64,000 nucleotides of DNA from Anaerolineae bacterium (GTDB taxonomy: Bacteria > Chloroflexota > Anaerolineae > Anaerolineales > UBA11579): NCBI GenBank assembly GCA_004297445.1, contig SCUK01000045.1, positions 1-64,000 on the forward strand, in the 5' to 3' direction. The position numbers and the translations under genes are program-made. Under the pieces are notes generated by a model. The model was given only the letters and a program-made list of their open reading frames with translations, searched no databases and was not told the origin of the DNA. This document shows, piece after piece, positions 44,695 through 53,366 of this stretch (the stretch's first letter is position 1; each line of letters begins with the position of its first letter).

Positions 44695-45333
44695 ATGTAC
44701 ATTGCCGTTGAAGGCGTGATTGGCGTGGGCAAGACCACGCTGGCGCGTTTGCTCCAACCCCATTTTGACGCTGACCTGCAGTTGGAAGTGTTCGAGGAAA
44801 ACCCCTTCCTGGCGGATTTCTACTCCGACCGCCAGCGTTACGCGTTCCAGACCCAGATATTTTTCCTGCTCAGCCGCTATCACCAGCAGCGCCGTTCAGT
44901 ACGCGAGGTGCTGGAGACCGGCCGCAACCTGCTGACGGATTACACCTTCGCCAAGGACGCGTTGTTCGCCCAGATTAACCTCAAGGGCGACGAACTGGAA
45001 ATGTACTACCGGGTGCATGAGGCGCTGGGCGAAAAGGTGCGCCTGCCGGACCTGGTGGTGTACCTGCGGGCGGATACCGAGGTGCTGATGCAGCGCATCG
45101 CGTTGCGCGACCGCACCTATGAGCGCAACATGGAATCCGGTTACATCCAGCTGCTAAACCAGGCGTACGATGACCACTATGGCACCGGTTACCAGGGTCC
45201 CCCGGTACTGACCGTCGATTCCAATGGGCTGGACTTTGTGAAGAACGACGACGACCTGAACCACATCCGCGGCCTGGTGCAGAAGGCGCTGGACTCCGCT
45301 CTGGTACAAACCGAACTGCCGTTGAACGGCTAG
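44695..45333 (+). CDS. Deoxynucleoside kinase, second copy
   Basis: This 212-residue protein is a distant paralogue of the kinase at 675-1331. The P-loop GVIGVGKTT is at 8-16, DYTFAKDALFAQINL replaces the DRxxxED region and DLVVYLRADTEV leads to the lid. The start at 44695 is preceded by AAGGAGCG; a start 15 codons upstream is not needed. It is followed 13 bp later by a nucleotidyltransferase-domain gene, so both may act in nucleotide or small-molecule metabolism. Two kinases in one genome usually divide purine and pyrimidine substrates. Confidence 0.88.
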   Translation: MYIAVEGVIGVGKTTLARLLQPHFDADLQLEVFEENPFLADFYSDRQRYAFQTQIFFLLSRYHQQRRSVREVLETGRNLLTDYTFAKDALFAQINLKGDELEMYYRVHEALGEKVRLPDLVVYLRADTEVLMQRIALRDRTYERNMESGYIQLLNQAYDDHYGTGYQGPPVLTVDSNGLDFVKNDDDLNHIRGLVQKALDSALVQTELPLNG

Positions 45334-45346
45334 AGGCTACAGACGC

Positions 45347-46354
45347 ATGCGCATCACCCGGGACCAGTTGCTCAAGATCGCTGAAGACACGGTGGCCGAG
45401 CGCGCCCGCGCCGATAAGAGCATTCTGGCGGCGTACCTGCATGGCAGCCTGCTGGAAGGCAACGAGCCGCTGCTGGGCGGCGCGGCGGACATCGACCTGA
45501 CCTTCATCCATATCGGCGTGGACGAACCGCGCGAGATCCTGCGCATGTCGGACGATATCTCGCTGGATATCCTGCATCACGCCCGCGAGGATTACGAACC
45601 GGCGCGTACCCTACGCCAGAAGCCGATGCTGGGGCCGGCGGTCTTTTACGCCAAGCCATTGTATGACCCGCAGCATTTTCTGGATTTCACCCAGGCCAGC
45701 GCACGCGGTATGTACGGCGAACCCGAGAACGTGCTGGCCCGCAGTGAGCCGGGCCTGACGACGGCGCGGCGTTACTGGTTTTCCGCGCAGGGCAGCCCGA
45801 CCGATGGCGGGACGCGCGGCACGCTGGATTACCTGACCGCATTGGGCCAGACGGCCAACGCGGTGGCGGGCCTCAGCGGCCCGGCGCTTACCGTCCGCCG
45901 CCTGTTGCTGGATTTCCCGGCACGCGCCGCCGCTGTGGGCCACGAGGGACTGGCGGCCGGCTTGCTGGGACTGATGGGCGGCATGGGGGTCGACGCGGCG
46001 CAGATTACGGGCTGGCTGCCGGATTCGACGGCGGCCTACACCGCGCTGGGCCGCGCCGGTCTGGCTCCGGCAGAACTGGCCCCGGCGCGTCAGGCGTATT
46101 ACGAGAAGGCCATCCGCGCCCTGGCGGAGGGCGGCCAACCGGCAGCGGCGCTGTGGCCGTTGCTCACCACCTGGACGGCGGCCGTGGCCGAGTTGGGCGA
46201 AGGCACGGAAGCCGCCCTGCGCTGGGAGGACGCGCTGGCCCCGCTGGGATTGGTCGGGGATGGGTTGAAAGAAAAACTGGCCGGGCTGGATGCGTATTTG
46301 GATAGAGTGGAAGAATTGTTCGATAGATGGAAACGCGAGCGGGGACTTCTCTAA
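45347..46354 (+). CDS. Nucleotidyltransferase-domain protein
   Basis: This 335-residue protein has a polymerase-beta-type nucleotidyltransferase core: YLHGSLLEGNE then ADIDLTFIH (about 45-55), giving the GS...DxD metal site. The remaining two-thirds is helical with RVTRxxxL-type segments and no known domain. Such proteins modify small molecules or proteins or act in toxin-antitoxin pairs; the partner seems to be the kinase gene 13 bp upstream. Function unproven. Confidence 0.72.
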   Translation: MRITRDQLLKIAEDTVAERARADKSILAAYLHGSLLEGNEPLLGGAADIDLTFIHIGVDEPREILRMSDDISLDILHHAREDYEPARTLRQKPMLGPAVFYAKPLYDPQHFLDFTQASARGMYGEPENVLARSEPGLTTARRYWFSAQGSPTDGGTRGTLDYLTALGQTANAVAGLSGPALTVRRLLLDFPARAAAVGHEGLAAGLLGLMGGMGVDAAQITGWLPDSTAAYTALGRAGLAPAELAPARQAYYEKAIRALAEGGQPAAALWPLLTTWTAAVAELGEGTEAALRWEDALAPLGLVGDGLKEKLAGLDAYLDRVEELFDRWKRERGLL

Positions 46355-46361
46355 GAGAGAA

Positions 46362-46390
46362 AAACTCGATTTCTTTAGAAATCGAGTTTC
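46362..46390. terminator. Bidirectional terminator
   Basis: AAACTCGATTTC (46362-46373) pairs with GAAATCGAGTTT (46378-46389) around TTTA. It separates the convergent nucleotidyltransferase and sensor-kinase genes. Confidence 0.85.
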
Positions 46391-46393
46391 TGT

Positions 46394-47698
46394 TTAGCTT
46401 CCCGTCAACTGGCCGGTGGGACGGCGGCCGTCGGCCAGCGGCACGATGATGTAGAAGACCGAGCCCTTGTCCGGGCCTTCGCTTTCCGCCCAGATGCGCC
46501 CGCCGTGCAAGCGCACCACCGCCCGTGAAATCGCCAGCCCCAACCCCATGCCGCCATAGGCGCGGGTCATGTGGCCCTCCACCTGGTAGAACTCATCGAA
46601 GATGCGTTCCAGTTCCTGGGCGGGCAGGCCGATGCCTGTATCCTGCACGGCCACCAGCGCGCCTTCGGGGTGCGTGGTAACCACCAGGTTGATGACGCCG
46701 CCATTGGGAGTGAAGCGCACGGCGTTGTTCAGCACGTTGAGGATGGCGCGCTTGAGCTTCTCGCCGTCGGCGTTCACCTCTATGGGAGTCTTGGGCAGGC
46801 GGATGTTATAGGTATGGCCGCGCTGTTTGGCGGCGGTCTCGGCTTCCTTGTAGGCTTCGGCGGCGATGCGCTGGATGGCCAGGCGGGTTGGCGTGAATTC
46901 GTTGGTGCCCGCCGAGAGCAGATTCATGTTGGTCATGTCATCCACCAGGGCGCGCAGTTGCAGCGAGGCGCGTGACAACCGCTCGGCATATTGGGCCAGT
47001 TCGGGCGGCGCGTCTTCGCGCAGGATTTCGGCGTAGCCCAGCACGGTGTTGAGCGGAATGCGCAGTTCGTGCGAGGCGATGGCGATAAAGTCCGACTTCT
47101 TGCGGTCCAATTGCGCCAGCTCGTCATAGGCGGTCTGGAGCGATTGCAGCAAACGGGCGTTGTTGATGGCGACGGCCGCCTGCGAGGCGATGACGGAGAG
47201 GATGTCCACGTCTTCCTTGGTGAATTCGCCGAGGCGTTTGTTCACGCCTTCCAGCACGCCGATGGTCTTCTCGCCGATCTTCATCGGCACGCCCACCAGG
47301 TTGCGGGTGACGAACTGCGTCTTCTTGCCGACTTCCTGGAAGTGCTGCGGGTTAGTTTCCATCTCGTTGATGATTTCGGGCCGGTCGAGCTGGAAGATGG
47401 CGCCGGCGATGCTGGAATCCAGCGGCACGGGAATCTTGGCGAGTTCTTCGGGGTCGGAGCCGGTGGACGCGGCGAAGCGCAGTTCGCCGGTCTTCTCGTT
47501 GTAGAGCAGCACAGACACGCCTTCGCATTCCAGGATGTCGGTGCCGGTATCGATGATGAAGTTAAGCAGGCGGTTGGGGTCGAGGGTGGAGTTGAGCGTC
47601 AGGCTGATTTCGACGAGACGGGCAAACTGGCCGAGCATGCGTTTCTGCTCTACATACTGGTCAACGAGTTCGCCGGTGGCATTCTTGAGCTGAACCAT
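46394..47698 (-). CDS. GAF-domain sensor histidine kinase
   Basis: This 434-residue soluble kinase has a GAF sensory domain (about 20-185), a coiled linker, the dimerisation/phosphotransfer motif ASHELRIPLNTVLGYAEIL with His210, and an ATPase domain with NVLNNAVRFTPNGG, DTGIGLP and GMGLGLAISR. No transmembrane segment or response-regulator gene is adjacent, so it is an orphan cytoplasmic sensor. AAGGATGTT precedes the start; upstream inverted repeats may control it. Confidence 0.92.
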   Translation of the reverse strand: MVQLKNATGELVDQYVEQKRMLGQFARLVEISLTLNSTLDPNRLLNFIIDTGTDILECEGVSVLLYNEKTGELRFAASTGSDPEELAKIPVPLDSSIAGAIFQLDRPEIINEMETNPQHFQEVGKKTQFVTRNLVGVPMKIGEKTIGVLEGVNKRLGEFTKEDVDILSVIASQAAVAINNARLLQSLQTAYDELAQLDRKKSDFIAIASHELRIPLNTVLGYAEILREDAPPELAQYAERLSRASLQLRALVDDMTNMNLLSAGTNEFTPTRLAIQRIAAEAYKEAETAAKQRGHTYNIRLPKTPIEVNADGEKLKRAILNVLNNAVRFTPNGGVINLVVTTHPEGALVAVQDTGIGLPAQELERIFDEFYQVEGHMTRAYGGMGLGLAISRAVVRLHGGRIWAESEGPDKGSVFYIIVPLADGRRPTGQLTGS

Positions 47699-47731
47699 AA
47701 CATCCTTAGTTTATTCGCAAAGGCTGCTTTT

Positions 47732-47791
47732 GTCCACTTGGACAGATATGCAAAATATCATGCATTGAATATATATAAAGCATGATATTTT
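47732..47791 (-). promoter_or_regulatory. Two inverted repeats upstream of the sensor kinase
   Basis: TGTCCA-CT-TGGACA (47732-47745) is a short palindrome, and AAAATATCATGC (47752-47763) matches GCATGATATTTT (47780-47791) perfectly across 16 bp. The second is AT-rich and operator-like, or could melt as a promoter region. Confidence 0.5.
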
Positions 47792-47808
47792 ATTTACAGT
47801 TCGAGATG

Positions 47809-47839
47809 AAAAAGCCCTGCATTTCCATGCAGAGGCTTT
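47809..47839 (-). terminator. Terminator of the GntR-ABC operon
   Basis: On the minus strand AAAGCC with CTGCAT pairs with ATGCAG and GGCTTT, with a bulged T and a loop of GGAA, followed by TTTTC. It lies just after the zinc-ribbon gene. Confidence 0.78.
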
Positions 47840-47844
47840 GCGGT

Positions 47845-48612
47845 TCACTCGTCGTAGCGCGATTCGTCCACCATGCGGCGCAAGCGATCGGCCTCGGTCT
47901 CCCCCATCTCGGCCGCGCCGGCTGCATCGGATGACATCATCAACCGTTCGGCGGCTTCCAGGTCTTCCGGCCGGGCACGGCGCACCAGGCTCCACTTGCC
48001 GCAATGCGGGCAATGCTCCAGCCGCGCAAACCCCAACTTGAGTCCGAAGAATGTGAGGCTGAACGGCCGGGCGCACTTGGGACACACCGCGCCGCCCAGC
48101 ATCCCGTACTGGCCGGGCTTGAAGGCTTTGCGGCGTTTGCCCATCATTAGCGGCGCGAGCGCGCTGAGCGCCACCACCACGCCGACGATGGCGAATATCG
48201 GCCCGATGATTCCGAAGACCATGTCATCGGCGGATTCTTTGCTGAGGAAGTAGCTTTGTATCGTCTGCGAATTTAACTCGCTGCCATCCGCCAGCACGCC
48301 GACCGCGCTGAGCACATGCAGACCGGGGGCATGGTCGTCAGTGACGAAACGCACGCGGAAGTCCGGCGAGTCGCCGGATTCGTCCAGCAGGGTTTCATCG
48401 ATGTAGTAGCGAACCGTGACAAGGTCGGCCGGACCGTCCACGGTCAGGCTGAAGTTGCCCTGGATGTCGCCGCTGAAGCCGCCGTAACCGAAGTCGCGGT
48501 GGAGCTTGAGTCTCAGGCCGGGGTCCTCGCTCTGCGCCAGGGCAGGGGCGGCGAAGAATAGGAGCAGGGCGGCGAACAAAGGGAGTGTGATGCGTTGCTG
48601 TTTTGTGAGCAT
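47845..48612 (-). CDS. Exported membrane protein with zinc ribbon
   Basis: This 255-residue protein has a signal peptide (about 1-26, ending ALAQS), an exported domain, a transmembrane helix (about 140-165) and a cytoplasmic zinc ribbon with VCPKCARPFSL and HCPHCGKWSL (CxxC...CxxC). I do not recognise the outer domain. The chosen start (48612) has an AGGGA ribosome site; longer in-frame starts run into the permease gene. It is the last gene of the ABC operon and may be a transporter accessory or signalling protein. Confidence 0.65.
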   Translation of the reverse strand: MLTKQQRITLPLFAALLLFFAAPALAQSEDPGLRLKLHRDFGYGGFSGDIQGNFSLTVDGPADLVTVRYYIDETLLDESGDSPDFRVRFVTDDHAPGLHVLSAVGVLADGSELNSQTIQSYFLSKESADDMVFGIIGPIFAIVGVVVALSALAPLMMGKRRKAFKPGQYGMLGGAVCPKCARPFSLTFFGLKLGFARLEHCPHCGKWSLVRRARPEDLEAAERLMMSSDAAGAAEMGETEADRLRRMVDESRYDE

Positions 48613-48655
48613 GGTTGTTCCCTGTTTCATTGGCCGGCAAATCGCCAGCCTGGTT

Positions 48656-49447
48656 TCATTTCCAACGGGTGAGGATGGTTTCGCGCTGGAACAACTGAAT
48701 CGCCAGCGCCAGCAAGCCGGCATCGATGACCGCCAGGATGAGCGCCAGCCACAGGACGAAACCCTGATTGAGCTGGATGAACCCGGCGGTCTGGGCCATG
48801 AACAGCCCCAACACCGGCAGCATCACCAGCGCCGAGACCTGCTCCGCCACGCGCGGGTCATTGACCCGCGAGGACACCATCACCGCCATGCTCACGGCCG
48901 CCACGGACAGCAACGGACCGACCACCACCATCGCCAGCAGCCAGAGGGGTTTGAGCAGCAGAGTGGTGAGGGCAGGACTGCCGGTGATGAGAATTGTGCC
49001 GACCATGAAGATGATGTACGCGCCCCAGGTGACGGCCACGGCGGGGATGGCCGCGCCGAGTGCCTTGCCGGCCAGCAATTCAAGTGTGCTGATGGGAGCG
49101 GCCAGCAGGGGTTCCAGGGTGCGGGTGCGTTTTTCCCCCACGATGCTGTACGAGGCGATCGTGACGGGGATGATGACCGGCATCAGCAGGAACAGCATCA
49201 GGAACTGACTGACGATCATGAACTGGGCGCATTCCGCCCCGGCCAGGTCGCCGCACAGGGCGGTCATCTCGGCCGGGACTTCGGACAGACCGAGCGCCTC
49301 GGCGGCCGTGGCGCCGCGCATCGAATACAGCACGCCCAACGGAATGGCGGTGAACAACAGCGGCATGAAGGCGACGGAGAACAAGACGAACTTGTTCTTG
49401 AACACTTCGGCCCATTCTTTGCGAATCATCGTCCAGATCTTAGTCAT
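48656..49447 (-). CDS. ABC-2 type transporter permease
   Basis: This 263-residue protein has six hydrophobic segments typical of ABC-2 permeases, beginning near residue 20 (FKNKFVLFSVAFMPLLFTAI) and including MIVSQFLMLFLLMPVIIPV and the TRTLEPLLAAPISTLELLAG loop characteristic of ABC-2 exporters of lipids or peptides. It overlaps the ATPase gene by 8 bp (ATGACTAA), so it is coupled. Together they form one exporter. Confidence 0.85.
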   Translation of the reverse strand: MTKIWTMIRKEWAEVFKNKFVLFSVAFMPLLFTAIPLGVLYSMRGATAAEALGLSEVPAEMTALCGDLAGAECAQFMIVSQFLMLFLLMPVIIPVTIASYSIVGEKRTRTLEPLLAAPISTLELLAGKALGAAIPAVAVTWGAYIIFMVGTILITGSPALTTLLLKPLWLLAMVVVGPLLSVAAVSMAVMVSSRVNDPRVAEQVSALVMLPVLGLFMAQTAGFIQLNQGFVLWLALILAVIDAGLLALAIQLFQRETILTRWK

Positions 49448-50384
49448 GGCGGTCTTCCTTCTGAATCAGGCGCAGGTACACATCTTCCAGGCTGCGGCGC
49501 ACTTCGCCGACGAAGCGAATTTCGGCACCGGCTTCCACCAGCCGCCGGATGAGCGCCGGGTTGTGGGCTTCGGGGTCATCCAGCGTGACGACCAGCTTGT
49601 TGTCCAGGGCTTCGACGCTGTGAACGAACGCGTTGGCTTTCAGCGGTTCGACGAATTGCGGGCCGGGCTGGGCGAGGTGAAAGACCACCGTGCGCCCGAA
49701 CAACTGGCTGCGCAGGTTGGCGGGCGTGTCCAGCGCCAGCAGGCTGGTTTTGAACACCGCTACCCGGTCGCACAGGCGGTCGGCCTCGTCCAGGTTGTGG
49801 GTGCACAGAATGAGTGTACGGCCCTCGCGCCCCAGTTCGGCGATGAAGTCACGCACCAGCCGGGCGGCTTCGGGGTCCAGGCCGGAGGTCGGTTCGTCGA
49901 GGAACAGCACCGGCGGTTCGTGCAGGAGGGCGCGGGCGATGGCGAGTTTCTGGCGCATACCCTTGGAGAATTCGCCGACCTCATCGTCGCGGCGGGCCCA
50001 CAGGCCCAGCATACGCAGGTATTTCTCCACCTGGCCGGGTATGTCTTTTACGTCGTACAGGGCGGCGAAGAACGCCAGGTTGCGCTCGGCGCTGAGCTGG
50101 TCATACATGCCCGGCGTCTCGGTCAGGATGCCCACCTTGCGGCGTACGTCCATATCTTCTTTGCCAAGCTCGTGTCCGGCCACCACGGCCCGGCCGGCGC
50201 TGATGCCGATGAGCGCCGACAGCATTCGGATGGTGGTGGTTTTGCCGGCCCCGTTGGGGCCCAACAGGCCGAACACCTCGCCGGGGCGGATTTCAAGCGA
50301 CAATCCCTCCACGGCGTGGACGACGTCCTTGCCGCGCCCGAAGTGTTTGGTCAGGTTCTCAGTTTGGATGGCGAATTCAGTCAT
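49440..50384 (-). CDS. ABC transporter ATP-binding protein
   Basis: This 314-residue subunit has Walker A GPNGAGKTT, the signature FSKGMRQKLAIARAL, Walker B VLFLDEPTSGLDPEA and an H-loop His in LCTHNLDEAD. It belongs to the drug/bacitracin and Na+/antibiotic exporter class with a C-terminal extension (about 230-314). It overlaps both neighbours by 8 bp. GntR-regulated units of this type often export antimicrobial peptides or give self-immunity; that is inference here. Confidence 0.9.
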   Translation of the reverse strand: MTEFAIQTENLTKHFGRGKDVVHAVEGLSLEIRPGEVFGLLGPNGAGKTTTIRMLSALIGISAGRAVVAGHELGKEDMDVRRKVGILTETPGMYDQLSAERNLAFFAALYDVKDIPGQVEKYLRMLGLWARRDDEVGEFSKGMRQKLAIARALLHEPPVLFLDEPTSGLDPEAARLVRDFIAELGREGRTLILCTHNLDEADRLCDRVAVFKTSLLALDTPANLRSQLFGRTVVFHLAQPGPQFVEPLKANAFVHSVEALDNKLVVTLDDPEAHNPALIRRLVEAGAEIRFVGEVRRSLEDVYLRLIQKEDRHD

Positions 50385-51327
50385 AGCGGCTGTCCTCTAT
50401 CTTTTCCCGGCTGGGTGTAGCGGGCTTCAGTGGGGTGACCTCCAGCGGCGCGGGCGCTGGGGGTTCCGGGGTGAATTCCTGCAGGCTGTGGCGCAGGCGC
50501 ACCACGATGAAGAGGCTGAGGGCGGCGAACACCAGCAGGATGCCTTCAACAGCGTAGGCGCCGAGGGTGTGCAGGCCGAACACCGACACCCCGTTCAACA
50601 GGGCGTGCCAGCCCACGGCCGCCCAATACCAACGGCTGTGTCCGCTGACCACGGCTTTCATCACCAGCAGGGCGGCGCTCAGATGGAAGCACATGGCGCT
50701 GACGCGCTCGAGCGCGCCCAGAAGGTGGTCGTACCAGTTCGCCCCCCAGTAGGCGTCCATCTGGCCTTGAACGATGTCCACATTGTCGGCTCCCGCCAGG
50801 CCGGCCAGCGCTTCGGGACTGGCGCCCAGCAGCACCACAAACTGCAGGAACACGTAGATCACCACCGCGCCCAGCAGCATGGCTTCCATCCCGCCGTGCC
50901 CCGCGCCGAACATCAACCCTTCGGCCCAGGAGCGGGCGTCTTTCAGCCAGCGGCGCAGCACCAACAGGCGGGCGGTTTCCTCGAAGATGCCGGAGGACAA
51001 GCCCAGCGCCACGCCGATAAGCGCCAGTTGGGCCGGGCCGCCCTCCACCGACCAGCCCATATTTTCCATGAATGGGTTGAGCAACCACAGGTTGAACGGG
51101 ATATGCAGCACCTGCGACAGGACAAAGGTGGCGGCCCCGATGCCATACAGCCGCCAATCCTGCTTATAACGCCGCGCCACCCATATGCCCAGCGCCAGTG
51201 GCAGGCTGACCATCAACAGGCCGTTAAGCAGCGGCGGGATGGCATCGGCGTTTTGAGCCAGGAACCACAGCGCCAGCCCAACCAGAATGAGAAGGGCGGC
51301 AATTGTCAGATAACGAAGAAACTTCAT
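50377..51327 (-). CDS. YhfC-family intramembrane protease-like protein
   Basis: This 316-residue protein has eight or so hydrophobic segments. GIFEETARLLVLR (about 115-127) and GAGHGGMEAM hold the Glu-Glu and His residues that define the CPBP/YhfC glutamic intramembrane proteases, with a third conserved HALLNG near residue 245. It may process or protect a membrane peptide. Its stop overlaps the ATPase start by 8 bp, so all three genes are coupled; parS sites lie just upstream. Confidence 0.78.
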   Translation of the reverse strand: MKFLRYLTIAALLILVGLALWFLAQNADAIPPLLNGLLMVSLPLALGIWVARRYKQDWRLYGIGAATFVLSQVLHIPFNLWLLNPFMENMGWSVEGGPAQLALIGVALGLSSGIFEETARLLVLRRWLKDARSWAEGLMFGAGHGGMEAMLLGAVVIYVFLQFVVLLGASPEALAGLAGADNVDIVQGQMDAYWGANWYDHLLGALERVSAMCFHLSAALLVMKAVVSGHSRWYWAAVGWHALLNGVSVFGLHTLGAYAVEGILLVFAALSLFIVVRLRHSLQEFTPEPPAPAPLEVTPLKPATPSREKIEDSRYD

Positions 51328-51344
51328 AGTCTTATTTCCCTCGG

Positions 51345-51360
51345 TGTTTCACGTGAAACA
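51345..51360. promoter_or_regulatory. parS site 1 (ParB-binding centromere)
   Basis: TGTTTCACGTGAAACA is an exact match to the palindromic parS consensus bound by ParB/Spo0J. It marks a centromere-like site, normally close to the replication origin. Confidence 0.9.
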
Positions 51361-51403
51361 CGGCCCTCTCAATTGTAGTCCTGTGCAGTCCCGGTTTCCG
51401 GAG

Positions 51404-51419
51404 GGTTTCACGTGAAACA
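51404..51419. promoter_or_regulatory. parS site 2
   Basis: GGTTTCACGTGAAACA matches the parS consensus in 15 of 16 bases, with a 14-bp perfect GTTTCACGTGAAAC core. It starts 59 bp from site 1, in the gap between yhfC and the small membrane gene. Confidence 0.87.
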
Positions 51420-51499
51420 TGCGGCGGCAGGCATGCAACAGGGGCGGCGCAATCCTCCATAGGAGGTCGCCCGTCCCGGGGCAGGGCGCCTGACACGAC

Positions 51500-51829
51500 T
51501 TAGAACATGGAGCCGACCCAGGCCAACAGCCCAAAGGCCAGCACAATCGCGCTGATGACCCAGAAGGCCATCAGCCCTTCGCCGATGCCATAAATGGTGC
51601 GGTAGGGGTCCACGCCGGGGGGTAGCATCTCGTCCTTGCGGCGGGCGCTGACCGGGCGTTTGAAGCGCAGGCGGTCATTGTCGAACTTTTCCAGCAGCGT
51701 CCAGCCGGCCTGCGCTTCTTCGGCTTCGGCCTGAGCCTGCACGGCGGGTTTGCCGAAGGCGCCACTGGCCGAGCGCAAAATCTTGAATTCCCAGTCACCG
51801 GAGAGGTCTTCGGGGCGATAGTTGGTCAT
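51500..51829 (-). CDS. Small tail-anchored membrane protein of unknown function
   Basis: This 109-residue protein begins MTNYRPEDLSGDWEFKILRS, with a soluble region (1-78) and one C-terminal helix (MAFWVISAIVLAFGLLAWVG). A start at 51892 would add 21 residues; 51829 is favoured for its AAGGAAG. A related sequence type occurs with SPFH proteins in Chloroflexota, but I cannot name it with certainty. It is encoded between the slipin gene and the parS sites, in the same operon. Confidence 0.6.
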   Translation of the reverse strand: MTNYRPEDLSGDWEFKILRSASGAFGKPAVQAQAEAEEAQAGWTLLEKFDNDRLRFKRPVSARRKDEMLPPGVDPYRTIYGIGEGLMAFWVISAIVLAFGLLAWVGSMF

Positions 51830-51952
51830 GGTTTCTTCTTCCTTACGGTTCTTTTCCGCCGCAATATGGGCGGCGATGTGTGCGCCGGACATAGGTTTCC
51901 CTTCAACAAGGCGGGCTGGCGGCAGGTGCCTGCCGCCAGCCCTGCGGGTTTG

Positions 51953-52906
51953 CTAAGACTTGGTCGCGGCATCATGATTCTGGGCCAGCGCCACCATGCC
52001 GCTCAGCCCGCCCAGGTTCATCGTGTCCACTGCGCTGGACGGCACGATGACCAGCGCACCCTTCTCTTTGAGGCCTTCGAAGAGCATGTTCATCGCCCGC
52101 AGGTGCAGGGCGGTGGGGTTGTTGGAATAAGCCTTGGAGGCCTCTGCAAACGATTCGGCTATCTGCATCTCGGACTCACCGAGGATGACCCGCGCCTGGC
52201 GTTCGCGTTCGGCCTGCGCCTGGCGGGACATGGCGTCCTCCAGGTCCTTGGGGATGATGATGTCGCGGATTTCAACCGACTGCACGCTCACGCCCCAGGG
52301 AGTGGTGCGCTCATCGATGATCTTCTGCAGGTCGGCATCCATGTTTGACCGGCCGGCCAGCACATCCGCCAGCATCAGCGAGCCGATGACCTCGCGCAAT
52401 GCGGTCTGCGACGCCCAGGTAATGGCCGAGCGATAGTCTTCCACTTCCAGGGCGGCCTTTTCGGCATCCCATACCACCCAGAACAGCACAGCGTCCACAT
52501 CCACCGGCACGGTATCCCGGGTCAGCGTCCTTTCGGCGGTGAAGGGCGAAACCATCACGCGGTGGTCAATCCACTTGGTGACATTGTCCACCACCGGAAT
52601 GACCCAGAAGACACCCGGCCCCTTGAGGCCCTGGAACTTGCCGAGACGCAGGACCACGGCCTTTTCCCATTGGTTGGCGATCTTGAGGCCAAACAGGACA
52701 TACAGGGCGATGAACACTCCAAGGGCCATGAAGGTGAAAATGGCAACGTCCGAGGCGTTGAGCTGAAGGTCCATGTAGATTGTGCCGGCGGTGGTGATGA
52801 GGAACAGGACCGCCGACAGGCCGGCAGCGATACCGTTGAGCCGGTAAGGGTTCTGGTCCTGGCCGAGGCTCTGCAAGCGTTTGGTGAGATTCATACTGAC
52901 GTTCAT
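51953..52906 (-). CDS. Slipin (SPFH/stomatin-family) protein
   Basis: This 317-residue protein has two hydrophobic N-terminal segments (about 27-48 and 54-74), then an SPFH domain from KIANQWEKAVVLRLGKFQGL to MSRQAQAERERQARVILGES, followed by a helical tail. SPFH proteins form membrane scaffolds, often partnered with NfeD proteases. No NfeD is here, but a YhfC protease-like gene is downstream in the same operon. CGGAG precedes the start. Confidence 0.9.
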   Translation of the reverse strand: MNVSMNLTKRLQSLGQDQNPYRLNGIAAGLSAVLFLITTAGTIYMDLQLNASDVAIFTFMALGVFIALYVLFGLKIANQWEKAVVLRLGKFQGLKGPGVFWVIPVVDNVTKWIDHRVMVSPFTAERTLTRDTVPVDVDAVLFWVVWDAEKAALEVEDYRSAITWASQTALREVIGSLMLADVLAGRSNMDADLQKIIDERTTPWGVSVQSVEIRDIIIPKDLEDAMSRQAQAERERQARVILGESEMQIAESFAEASKAYSNNPTALHLRAMNMLFEGLKEKGALVIVPSSAVDTMNLGGLSGMVALAQNHDAATKS

Positions 52907-52952
52907 GATTTTTCTCCGTAGTTTTCAGGTTTTGTACTCAAGGTGTGTTTGT

Positions 52953-53366
52953 CTATTTCTCTTCGGTGGCTGGCGGTTTGCCATCCGTCTGCCACAGTTT
53001 GAGCGTTTCGGTGAAAGCGTCCTGTGCCTCCTGAGGGCCAAAGCCCAGCCGGTAGGCTTCCGCGGCAAAGTGACGCGTGAGGCGCAAGAGACTTTCATGG
53101 CGCAGGCGGGCCGATTTTTCTGCCGAAACCGGCTCCAGGATGAAGGTGCCGCGCCCGTGCTGGGTGGAGATGATGCCGTCGTCGTCCAGCATGCGGTAAG
53201 CGCGGGCGATGGTGTTGAAGTTCACCCGCAGGTCGGCGGCCAGTTGGCGCACGGTGGGCAGTTGGTCACCCGGTTTCAATTCACCGGTGGCGATGGCGTG
53301 CTTAATCTGGTCAATCAACTGGATGTAGATGGGCACGTGCGTGGTGAGGTCAATGTCGAAGTTCAT
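52953..53366 (-). CDS. GntR-family (YtrA-type) transcriptional regulator
   Basis: This 137-residue repressor has the GntR winged helix (about 10-75): YIQLIDQIKHAIATGELKPG and TVRQLAADLRVNFNTIARAY. The short C-terminal tail lacks the FadR or UTRA effector domains, as in the YtrA class, which controls ABC transporter operons and antimicrobial responses. It is the first gene of the run extending to 47845 and likely regulates it. No ribosome site is visible; the start abuts an 8-bp repeat array. Confidence 0.9.
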   Translation of the reverse strand: MNFDIDLTTHVPIYIQLIDQIKHAIATGELKPGDQLPTVRQLAADLRVNFNTIARAYRMLDDDGIISTQHGRGTFILEPVSAEKSARLRHESLLRLTRHFAAEAYRLGFGPQEAQDAFTETLKLWQTDGKPPATEEK

